Part shown: in pieces, positions 16,333 through 24,832 of the stretch
How positions within the stretch are numbered: position 1 is the stretch's first letter
How the letters are laid out: each line of letters opens with the position of its first letter
NCBI GenBank assembly: GCA_016748015.1
Contig: JAAOMT010000148.1
Span: forward strand, 1-24,832
Length of the DNA: 24,832 nt
Reading direction: 5' to 3'
Source of the DNA: Geosiphon pyriformis
Lineage: Eukaryota > Glomeromycota > Glomeromycetes > Archaeosporales > Geosiphonaceae
Position numbers and translations under genes: made by a program
The notes under the pieces: model-generated
What the model was told of the DNA's origin: nothing
The model's input: only the letters and a program-made list of their open reading frames with translations
The model's database searches: none

Positions 16333-19154
16333 TAGGATTTTAATTAAACTAAACCAATTTGAACTTTGGGTGTTTTTTAAGTTTGGTTTGAATTATGAAT
16401 TAAACTTAAACTAAACTTAAACCAAACCAATTTTTCAAAGTAAATTTAGTTTAAGTTTAGCATTGAATCTTTTTGACAAGTTTAAGTTCAATTTAAGTTT
16501 GGTTCAAAGTTTTACAAACTTGTTCAAATTTGATAAAATTAGAAAAAATATAACTTGTACTATTTGTTTATTAATCATTACTTTGTTTAATTATTATAAT
16601 CAATTAAAAAAGTATATAAACTATATATATATAACAACTCTACTCTCCAACTTACTAAAATAAATTCATTGTTGATATTATTTAATGTTACTAAAGATTC
16701 AAAATTCGAAATAATAAAATTTGATAATCTAAATAATTTAAATATTAATATATTTGGTAAATATAATTTTTAAAGTAACATATAAGATTATTTTAATAAG
16801 TTTAAATAAATAAAAGAAAAAAAAACAGCTAAATATACAGTCTTAAAATGTATACATAAACTATTTTTTTGTAAAACTACAAGTACTATTAAATTTTTAT
16901 GACATTATTTAGAAACTTCTACCAAACAATATATTACAACAAAAAAATATTATAAGAAAAGACAAAATATTCAAAAAAATTGCAAGTTAATTAAAAAATG
17001 GTTTGACAAATGAAATTGCTATTTTTTTTTATAATTTTTGACCAATTTAACTAGAAAACTGCTCTAGTTTTTTGTAGTAACTACTATTAATATTAATAAT
17101 AAAAAACTTTGTGACATAATTACTATTTGGTTTATCAACTACTAATGATTATTTTTTATAGTAAAAGACTCTAAATTAAGAGTAAACACTATTTTTATTA
17201 TAAAATATATCTTTTTTTATTTATACTTATAATATAATAAATATACTTAAGTATTATTAAGTTCAAAATTTCTTTTATATTAAATCTTTGAACATCTTTT
17301 AATAATAAAATTTTTGTTTCTGTTATTACTTATTATATTAATAACAATTAAAATTTTTAATAAACAATAATTGATTTTAAATTAATGAGTAAATAAAATA
17401 ATAAAATAAACATTGTGAATAGATTTTTAAAGTATTAAAAGATTATAGAATTACATTAAAAATATATACATATATTTTTATATAAATTTGAATTAATTAA
17501 TGGTCAATAATAAAATTAACATACTATATAGCATATTAATATTATTTGAAGCTCAGAGTTATTATAATTCTTATATTATTGAAAATTGTGTTTTTTTAAT
17601 ATTGGCTTAAGTTGATTTTTATTATTGTCCCAGACTTAAATTTTTGGTATTAATATTATCTAAAACTCAGAGTTTCTATAGTGTTTATATTATTGAAAAT
17701 TATGTTTTCTTAATATTAATTTAATTGATTTTTATTATTACTTTAAAGCTAAATTTTCAGCCAAAAAGTTTAAAAAAAAGTTATATTTATCTTTTTTTAT
17801 ATGAGTTTATTATTAATTTTATTAGTTATAATCTAATTTTTTTAACAGCTTTTTGCTATTACCCTTAATAATGCCACAAATAATAGTATTTTTATAAAAA
17901 AGTTAATAAGAAAATTAAAAAAAAAACATTTAATAAAACTTAGAGAACTTTTAATTTTAATGCTTTGATCATATTCTAAACTTGGTAATACAAGTGGTCT
18001 TAGATGAAATAAAAAATAATATTTTTAAGATATTTGTTAAAAACTTAAACTAAATATATTTATCTGAAATTTTTTTAATATAAACTTTGTATAAATTAAA
18101 GATTAAGGAACTTAACTCTGTAATTTATACTTTGTTTCAACGTTTTGAACTTTTTAAATATACTTGTAATGCATGTCAAATTAAATATTATAAACCTATT
18201 TTGGATTGTTTTACTCAACAAAATTTTATTTATAATATGGTCAAAAATGAGTTATTTTTTAAATCAGCAAGTTATTTATTTCTGATTCTATATATTTTGA
18301 ATACAAAAATTCTAATTGTAAATTTATAGACATTAAATATTCTTATTAGTCTTTACATTAATTTTTATTAATATGTTATTTTACATAATCAGTAGGCTGT
18401 TTTCAATAAAATTGCTAAATTTCTTGAATTATTTAAAAATATTATGATTAAAATGTCAGCCAGTTTAAATAATACTATTTCTTTAATTATTTTCCTCTTT
18501 AATATTATTTTTAATCACATCAAAAACATAATTAATAATAATGAATTCAGTAAAGCATTATAATCTTAATTGTATTTATTTAGTATTTATTTAATATATT
18601 TAATATTAGATTTATTATTTATTTAACAGTTAAAGCTGCAAGAAAAAAGTTGGTTGAATATTACTTTAAAACAAATACAACTGTAATATTCTATACTGCA
18701 TTAAATCCAAAAAGAAAATTTTATTATTTCATGAAGAGAAAATTTTCGAATAACAATATTAATAAAATAAAAGAATTGTAAATTATTAATTTATTTAAAT
18801 AATTTTATTTTCCAATTCTTACATAATAAATAAATCTTTAAAATATGTACTTTCTTTAAAATAGAGTACATACTGAATATTATACTAACATTAAATGACA
18901 GTTTTTTGTTCAATGTGAATTTTAATAATATTATAGCATTAGTTACATGATCTATATTAAAGACAGACTTTGACAATAATGAAAAAAAAAATTTACAAAA
19001 TTAATTATTATATTTTTAAAAAGATGGCCAATAAGAAAATAAATATAATAGCATAGTAGAAGATATATTACAAAAAATATTTACTTAATTAATATTTTAT
19101 TAATAATTTAATATTTAAGTACATCAAACACAATTTTTTTATCTTATATATATG
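16333..19154 (+). mobile_element. hAT transposon copy 1 (left, truncated at its 3' end)
   Basis: The probable 5' terminus is TAGGATTTTAAT at 16333. Subterminal direct and inverted words of the AAACTTAAACCAAACC type follow (16350-16520), then a transposase pseudogene. The copy stops abruptly at 19154, before the last part of the dimerisation domain, exactly where the other copy's terminus (TAGAGTTCTGAT) begins. Similarity to copy 2 runs from about 16728 to 19154. Confidence 0.6.
16690..19154 (+). pseudogene. hAT-family transposase with BED zinc finger, decayed (copy 1)
   Basis: Domains in order: a BED-type finger (KYTVLKCIHKLFFCKTTST ... LWHYLE, about 16830-16915) in which at least one zinc ligand seems lost; the segment KLCDIITIWFINY--LFFIVK (17104-17166), matching the hAT block usually ending QPF-VVE; a decayed RNase H-like core; FKYTCNACQIKYYKPILDCF (about 18150-18210), with DCFTQQNFIYNM at the position of the usual CPTRWNSTY-type block; AARKKLVEYYF and ALNPKRKFYYF (18636-18730), the segment before the dimerisation region; and the paired Trp of the C-terminal WWK motif as TAG TAG at 19054-19059. 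The longest open piece is 18087-18329. The last 50 or so codons are missing. Confidence 0.75.
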
Positions 19155-22080
19155 TAGAGTTCTGATGTTTAGTCTGGTTTGATTTAAATTCAATTGAACC
19201 ACCAAATTAAATCAAACTTGAATAGAAAATTTGGCAAATTTTAAACTCAAACTTAAACCAGACTTAAAATTACCAAACTTAAACTATATCTGAATACATA
19301 TAATAAGTTTGGTTTAAGTTTAGTTTAAAGTTCATAAATATGTTTAGATTCAACTATTAAAAACATTATATTATACTATATTATTATTTAATTTTTTTTT
19401 CAATAATTCTTGTATTTATAATTAAAAACACTATACTGTTCTTATAGTTTAAGCACTAAGCAAAACCTTATATCTGTAATTATATTTTTACTTGCAAAAA
19501 AAACATGTTCAAAAGCAATAAATAATTTTTGAATTGCCAAATAATTATAAATCATATATACAAGACAAAAAAATTATGTTTAATGTATTTAAATATCAAA
19601 TTATAAATAAAATGTTAATTTAGATAAATATTTTTTGTAATATATCTTTCATCATGCTATTACATTTATTTTCTTATTGGCCATTTTTTTAGAGATATAA
19701 TGATTAATTTTGTCAAGTTTTTTTTTTTATTATTATCAAAGTCTGTCTTTAATATAAATTATGTAATTTATACTATAGTAATATTAAAATTGTCATTCAA
19801 CAAAAAGCTGTTATTTGATGTTGGTATAATGTCTAGTGTATACTCTGTTTCAAAGAGAGTATATATTCTAAAAGTTTATTTATTATGTAAAAGTTAGAAA
19901 ATAAAACTGTTTAAATAAATTAATAACTTACAATTTTTTTGTTTTATTAATATTGTCATTCGAAATTTTTTTTTTTGCGAAATAATAAAATTTTTTTCTT
20001 GAATTTAATGCAATGCCAAGTATTACAATTGTATTTGTTTTAAAGTAATATTTAACCAACTTTTTTCTTGCTGCTTTAGCTATTACAATAAGTAATAGAT
20101 CTAATATTAAATAAATACAATTGAGATTATAATGTTTTATTAAATTTATTATTATTAACTATGTCTTTGACATAATTAAGAATAATATTAAAGAGAAAAA
20201 TAATTAAGAAGACAGTTTTATTTAAACTGGCTAATATTTTGACCATAATATTCTTAAATAGTTTAAGAAATTTAGCAATTTTATTGAAAACAGCCCACTG
20301 ATTGTGTGAAATAGCATATTAATAGAAGTTAATGTAAGTGCTAATAAGAATATTTAATGCTTATAAATTTGCAATTAGAATTTTTGTATTCAAAATATAC
20401 AAAATTAGAAATAAATAAGTTGTTAATTTAAAAGATAACTTATTCTTAACCATATTATAAATAAAATTTTACTGAATAAAACAATTCAGAATAGGTTTAT
20501 GATATTTAATTTAATATATATTATAAGTATATTTAAAAAGTTTAAAACATTAAGACAAGGTATGGATTGTAGAATTAAGTTCTCTAATCTTTAATTTATA
20601 CAAAATATATATTAAAAAAATTTCAAATAAATATATTTGGTTTGGATTTTTGACAAATAACTTGGAAAAATTATTTTTTATTATATTTAAGATTATTTGT
20701 ATTATTAAGTTTAAAATATAATTAAAGCATTGAAATCAAAGATTTTCCAAGTTCTATTAAATGTTTTTTTTTCTAATTTTCTCATTAATTCTTTTATAAA
20801 AGTACCATTATTTATAATATTATTGAGAATAATAACAAGAAGTTGTTAAAAAAAACTAGGTTATAATAAATAAAATTAGTAAAAAATTTGTATAAAAAGA
20901 AAGTAAGTGTAACTTTTTTTTAAACTTTTTTTTTAAATTTTTTGGTTGAAAATTTGGTTCAAAACAATAATAAAAACTACTTAAGTTAATATTAAGAAAA
21001 CATGGTTTTTAATAATATAAGCATTGTAATAACTTTAAGTCTTAAATGATACTAATACTGAAAATTTAGCTTTGGAGCAATAATAAAAACCAACTTAGGT
21101 TAATATTAAAAAAACACAATTTTTGATAATATAAGCACTATAATAACTTTGAGTTTTAAATAATATTAATATGTTGCATAATATGCTAATTTTATTATTA
21201 GCTATTGACTAATCCAAATTTATGTAAGAATATATATACATATTTTTAATGTAATTTCATAATTTTTTAATACTTTAAAAAATATGTTTGCAATATTTAT
21301 TCTATTATGTTATTTATTTATTAATCCAAAATCAATTATTGTTTATTGAAAGTTTCAATTGTTATTGATATAATAAGCTATAATAGAAACAAAAACTTTA
21401 TTATTAGAAAATATTTAAAGATTTAATATAAAAAAAATTTTGGACTTAATAGTATCTAAATATGTTTATTATATTATAAGTATAAATAAAAAAAAAGAAA
21501 TATTTCATAATAAAGATAATACTTACTCTTAATTTTTGTCTATTCAAAATATAGAATTCTATGATTTTATTCTTAATTATATCAACATAAACAGATTAAG
21601 AAGTAAGATTCAAATATTGAAATATTTTGATTAATTTAAAGTTTTTTACTATAAAAAATAGTTATTAGTAATTGATAAGCCAAATAGTAATCATGTCATA
21701 AAGTTTTTTATTATTAATGTTATTAGCAGTTACTACAGAAAACTAAAGCAGTTTTCTAGTTAGATTGACCAAAAATTATAAAATAAAATAGCAATCTTAC
21801 TTATTAAAACATCTCTTCAATTAATTCACAATTTTTCTGAACATTTTGCCTTTTTTTATAATATTTTTCTGTTGTAATATATATTGTTTGGTAGAAAACT
21901 TTTAAATAATGCCATAAAAATTTGGTAGTGTCTGTAAATTTACAAAAAAATAGTTTATATACACATTTTAAGACTGTATATTTAACTGTTTTTTTTGTTT
22001 ATTCAAACTTATTAAAATAGTTCTATACTTTACTCTAAAAACTATGTTTATTAAATATATTAATATTTAAACTATTTAAT
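19155..22080 (-). mobile_element. hAT transposon copy 2 (right, 5'-truncated)
   Basis: The 3' terminus is TAGAGTTCTGATG at 19155, followed inward by subterminal repeats of the GTTTGGTTTAAGTTTAGTTT type (to about 19335) and the transposase read leftward. At its 5' side, similarity to copy 1 ends at about 22080, where LINE reverse-transcriptase sequence begins without a terminal repeat. Copy 2 therefore lacks its own 5' end. Confidence 0.6.
19430..22080 (-). pseudogene. hAT-family transposase, decayed (copy 2)
   Basis: Same protein as copy 1, read from 22080 to 19430. The BED finger trace (KYTVLKCVYKLFFCKFTDTT ... LWHYLK) lies at about 21885-21985, then KLYDMITIWLINY near 21690. WWK is represented by TGA TGA at 19649-19654. 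The C-terminal dimerisation block absent from copy 1 is present here (YLAIQKLFIAFEHVFFASKN, about 19480-19545); the family usually has Ser where this copy has Phe. The plus-strand ORF at 19700-19897 is an antisense shadow. No open stretch on the coding strand is long enough to be functional. Confidence 0.75.
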
Positions 22081-22084
22081 TATA

Positions 22085-23060
22085 AAAATAGCCACTATTT
22101 TTTATTGTTGATCAAAATATCATTGATTATAAAAAACTTACTAGCAATATTCAAAACATATTATATAGAAGTTTAACTATTTTTAATCCAAATTAAATTA
22201 TTAATAAACATACCAGCTGCAAAAAAAAGAACATTCTACTACTGTTTTTAATTCTGTTAGTTTTTGTCACAAACTTAGTATCAATTCAGTATTTACATAA
22301 TTGTTTATGTCTTTTAATCTTATACAAGAATAGATCATAAAAAATTTTTCAAAGAAGAGATAAGAAAACTTTGCTCTAATTCAATTCATTGCACACTTTA
22401 TAATTACTAGAAAGACCAAAATTAGTCATCACTCTAATGATCTTATTTTTGTGTATACTGCTAAAAAATCTGATAAATTTATCATATATTTTGATTTGTT
22501 ATAAGCTAGTCTTCAAATAATGCTAACTAACCAAGTTATATGTTTTACATATATTCTATAAAACCAACCAAGGTTTTCTATTTTTTTAAGAGTATCTTCA
22601 ATCACTAATTAAACAACAAACACAGAAGACTGAATAGATATACTCTTCAAAACCAAAAAATTATTATCACAGAAAACACCAAATTTATTGTATACAAACA
22701 AAATCCAATTAAATAGAACCTTAGAAAAAAAAATTCTGGTAGTCTTAATTAAAGCAATAGATTAAATATTCCTAAAAACCCAATCCCAATTATAAGGTTT
22801 AGGAACTCTTGAGACCCAAGTTTTTTTTCACAAAACAAGCATATTATTAATAAATAAACATGCATTTAACAAATCCAAAAGACACCCCGTTACCCTATTG
22901 TCACTATGCTTTTAAAGTTTGTTAGAAATGCCAAACAAGCCAGCAGTCTTACTATTAAACAGATTATTAATCACTAAAAGCAATTTTTTTATACTGATTT
23001 CTCTTATTATAACAGAAAAAGTATCATCTTTCATGTAATTTAATAGTACATATTGGCAAG
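22085..23060 (-). pseudogene. LINE reverse transcriptase domain, catalytic residues lost
   Basis: Minus-strand protein trace: SKTAGLFGISNKL (about 22900-22960), CLLDLLNACLFINN, then TWVSRVPKPYNWD (about 22780-22830; fingers), SIALIKTTRIFFSKVLFNWI (about 22690-22755), NNFLVLKS and IQSSVFVV. After a frameshift come LVL-NICKTYNLV (motif A, about 22520), HYLKTSL-QIKIYDKFIRFF, RVMTNFGLSSNYKV and KIFYDLFLYKIKRH. Then AGMFINNLIW (about 22190-22220) occupies the position of the usual F-DD box, so both Asp have become Asn, as has the motif A Asp. IASKFFIINDILINNKK ends at the hAT junction. This is the thumb-side end of RT. Confidence 0.8.
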
Positions 23061-23820
23061 CCCAAAGATTAGGCATTATCATAGATATAGTTTGCTTTTT
23101 TATTTAACTCTTCATAATTATATTGATATTGAACTTTACTTCCTTCAGTTTCAAAACCAAGTTACCATCTATTACTAAATAATTTAGAACTATCTTATAA
23201 AAAAGCTGATTTAAAATGCTTCTAATTATATCATCTTTATTTAAACTAAAATTTTCTATATATTTCTTAATCACCTTCTTGATAGATACTTTTTTAGCTA
23301 TTCTTAACTTATATATTTTGGATCTTTTGTACTTCTTACAAACTAATAACAAATGTTTAATAATATTTATTAACTTTTTACTATTCTGAATTATATGTAC
23401 AATTATGATAGTTTTATTTTTATTCAAAGTTGATTATTTTTTAATGAGACAATTAAATTTAAGCACATTATCTAAGCTTAACTTCTTAACAATTTTGGCA
23501 ATTAACAATTTCAACCCAAAAAACTTAAAAAACTGTCTGTTTTTTAAACATTAAAATTTACTAAACTAATATCTTAAAAATATTTTATCAGTTAACTTTA
23601 TTATTATTTTCTTCAGCAAAATTCACATAGCATCCAAATTACCATGAGTCTAAACATCTGAAAACTTATCTTCTATTACCAAAAGCTTGACAAAAAAGCA
23701 TTTTTTAAATTATATCTATTTTGTACTATTTGTATTTTTAATTTTAAACTTCCAATAATCTTTGTTAGCTTGTTTGTACAAGTCATTTAAACAAACATTT
23801 AAGAGTTCATTCAAACCAAT
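23061..23820 (-). pseudogene. LINE ORF2 linker between endonuclease and RT
   Basis: Contains the open piece 23104-23427 (107 codons; KSKIYKLRIAKKVSIKKVIKK-like, basic, then NQLFYKIVLNYLVIDGNLVL) preceding the RT fingers, and upstream NLYKQANKDYWKFKIKN-like and FFGLKLLIAKIVKKL traces. These basic helical stretches are typical of the region between the EN and RT domains. Stops and frameshifts occur near 23450-23600. Confidence 0.6.
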
Positions 23821-24450
23821 TAACACTAAAACAGTCTTGTAATTAATGTTAAAAAATGTAAATACAGAATCAATTTTATGATCAGCAACTACTAATGATA
23901 AGCTTTCACTAATAAAATGTAATTTAAAACTTTTTCAACACCTTTTAAATTGTTTTAAGTTGAAGCTTTAACTAATGAATGTTTACTAAATAAGTTAACC
24001 AAACCCAAATCCAAACAAAACTTGAAATTTGTACTCTTTCCAAACTTATTTTCATTGAAATTTCCATTTAAAACCACAAAATTGCTGGAGTTAACAGCTT
24101 TAACAATAAGAAAGTTAACTCTTAAAGCTTGATCAAACTTAGTCTTAGCAGAAGCACCAACATATAAACCCAAAATTATAACTGAAAGCTTATTTTTGAA
24201 AAAAAGCCATATTAAAACAATATGACCTGAAACTTTTTCTATTTTGGAAACATATTAAGCCAAAAAATTATTTATAACAATAACTACTCCAATACTGAGA
24301 AAACTTTATTTTATACCAGATGTAAAAATTTGTATCTCTTCAAACTTATTTGTAATTTAAGGCTTGATACTAGATCTTAGTTTTGTTTCTATTATAAAAG
24401 AAATCATGTTATTCAAATTCACATGTTAATAAACAATGTCTTCCTGCTTG
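23821..24450 (-). pseudogene. LINE APE-like endonuclease domain, catalytic residues lost
   Basis: Minus-strand trace: NIRNINILAKQEDIVY (about 24425-24472, with the N of the N-terminal motif), MISFIIETKLRSS (about 24372-24408; the metal-binding Glu is kept), VVIVINNFLA, then LGLYVGASA (about 24150-24175) and SNFVVLNGNFNEN (about 24040-24085), where the usual GDFN Asp is now Asn, then FCLDLGLVNLFS. The C-terminal D-H pair appears as FFNINYKTV (about 23832-23860), Asp to Asn and His to Tyr. The domain would nick target DNA for primed reverse transcription. The open piece 23955-24173 covers its centre. Confidence 0.8.
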
Positions 24451-24474
24451 GCAAGAATATTAATATTTCTAATA

Positions 24475-24832
24475 TTACAAGTAACAAATTTTCATACCAA
24501 GTTTCTTATTAAGAAAGAGATTCTTTACATCCAAATTATAATTGTTTATCTTAGTTATTAAGTTTATAACTATAGCTGACAGATTGTTTATATTTTTTTC
24601 CAACTTCAAAATAAATAATTGATCAAAAACCATCACTTTTACAACAGTTCCATCACTAGTAACCATACTTGAATTTTTACTTATCACTATATTTACTTTT
24701 TAATTCTGTGATAAAAGGATTATTAATAGTTAACATTTAAGGTTAGGCTAGAAAACTATTGATCCAAGTGTATCCAATCTCTTAGCTAGTTTATTAATCT
24801 ATTCTATAAGACTAATAAAACTGTATTCAAGA
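24475..24832 (-). pseudogene. LINE ORF1-type coiled-coil tail upstream of endonuclease (partial)
   Basis: From the right edge the minus frame gives LEYSFISLIE-INKLAKRLD (leucine-spaced) and, in the open piece 24687-24475, KLEKNINNLSAIVINLITKI, both heptad-like, followed by the endonuclease after a frameshift near 24480. This resembles the C-terminal coiled coil of a LINE ORF1-like segment fused or adjacent to ORF2. It continues outside the window. Confidence 0.5.

Larger units (their letters stand above)
16728..22080. repeat. Large inverted repeat, arms about 2.4-2.5 kb, 398-bp spacer
   Basis: The left arm 16728-19154 and the reverse complement of 19553-22080 align along their length. Near-identical blocks include AGATATATTACAAAAAATAT (19060-19079 versus the complement near 19630-19650), CTATTTTTTTGTAAA (16861) and GTTGGTTAAATATTACTTTA in the right arm against GTTGGTTGAATATTACTTTA in the left. 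The spacer is 19155-19552. The arms are two hAT transposase copies tail to tail. Differences are mostly transitions plus small indels, with the right arm about 100 bp longer. Confidence 0.85.
22081..24832 (-). mobile_element. LINE (APE-type non-LTR retrotransposon), partial, minus strand
   Basis: Read from the right edge leftward: a coiled-coil ORF1-type tail, an APE-like endonuclease, a linker and a reverse transcriptase cut off at about 22081 by the hAT copy. The 5' part lies beyond the window, and the 3' end (RNase H or tail, poly-A) is missing. All domains are in the right order and strand. The frame is broken by many stops and several frameshifts. Confidence 0.85.

Noticed and set aside
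16463-16663. Plus-strand 66-codon ORF
   Set aside because: It lies in the hAT subterminal repeats (GTTTAAGTTC-type words), with no protein features beyond that repetition.
18791-19897. Similar ORFs at 18791-18976 (minus) and 19700-19897 (plus), which look like a conserved protein pair
   Set aside because: They are the same antisense stretch of the two hAT arms, and the resemblance comes from the inverted repeat. The sense strand carries the hAT C-terminal region.
9500-24832. Mitochondrial or plastid origin suggested by very high AT
   Set aside because: No respiratory, ribosomal or tRNA genes; the content is nuclear transposons, and the stops are explained by transitions rather than an altered code.

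Overview
The window reads as a very AT-rich, gene-poor stretch of a eukaryotic nuclear genome, most likely fungal. It consists almost entirely of decayed transposable elements nested in or beside one another. The element set (a Ty3/gypsy pol with an extra downstream ORF, a pogo/Tigger-type DNA transposon, hAT transposons with a BED finger, and APE-type LINEs) and the base composition suggest an arbuscular mycorrhizal fungus (Glomeromycotina, e.g. a Gigaspora or Rhizophagus relative). That assignment rests on family resemblance alone and is an inference. No host housekeeping gene, rRNA, tRNA or CRISPR array was seen.

Layout. 1-2060: the 3' end of a fairly well preserved Ty3/gypsy element (integrase C-terminus, then an intact 235-codon extra ORF), followed by a probable LTR with a 20-bp enhancer-like repeat array and a TATA box, then a leader. 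2127-3422: a second, internally deleted gypsy pol (RNase H end plus integrase). 3423-4289 and 8559-9180: a third, heavily decayed gypsy copy, split by a 4265-bp pogo-type transposon (4292-8556) with 20-bp TIRs and a TA duplication. The uninterrupted target site survives in the good copy near 432. The transposon carries a broken DDE transposase on the minus strand and about 2.3 kb of extra coding-like DNA that I cannot identify.

9181-11011 is extremely AT-rich filler with a possible 141-bp MITE and a 118-bp LINE 3' tail. 11026-13296 is a retroposed unit with a poly-A tail and 14-bp target duplications. It encodes only a LINE-type ORF1 protein (RRM-like segments, CCHC knuckle, coiled coil). 13774-16320 holds two or three decayed, unidentified coding-like regions, a 23-bp minisatellite and a GGAATTCC-rich palindromic array. 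16333-22080 holds two hAT transposon copies facing each other tail to tail, forming an inverted repeat with arms of about 2.4-2.5 kb. 22081-24832 is the minus-strand remains of a LINE: ORF1 tail, APE endonuclease and reverse transcriptase. It runs off the right edge.

A common theme is decay by C-to-T and G-to-A changes. Stops arise at Gln, Arg and Trp codons, Ser/Pro/Thr turn into Phe/Leu/Ile, and catalytic Asp turns into Asn. The first gypsy copy and its extra ORF have largely escaped this. The pattern resembles repeat-induced mutation or deamination of methylated DNA, but by eye it is not confined to CpA. Nothing here appears able to move autonomously.
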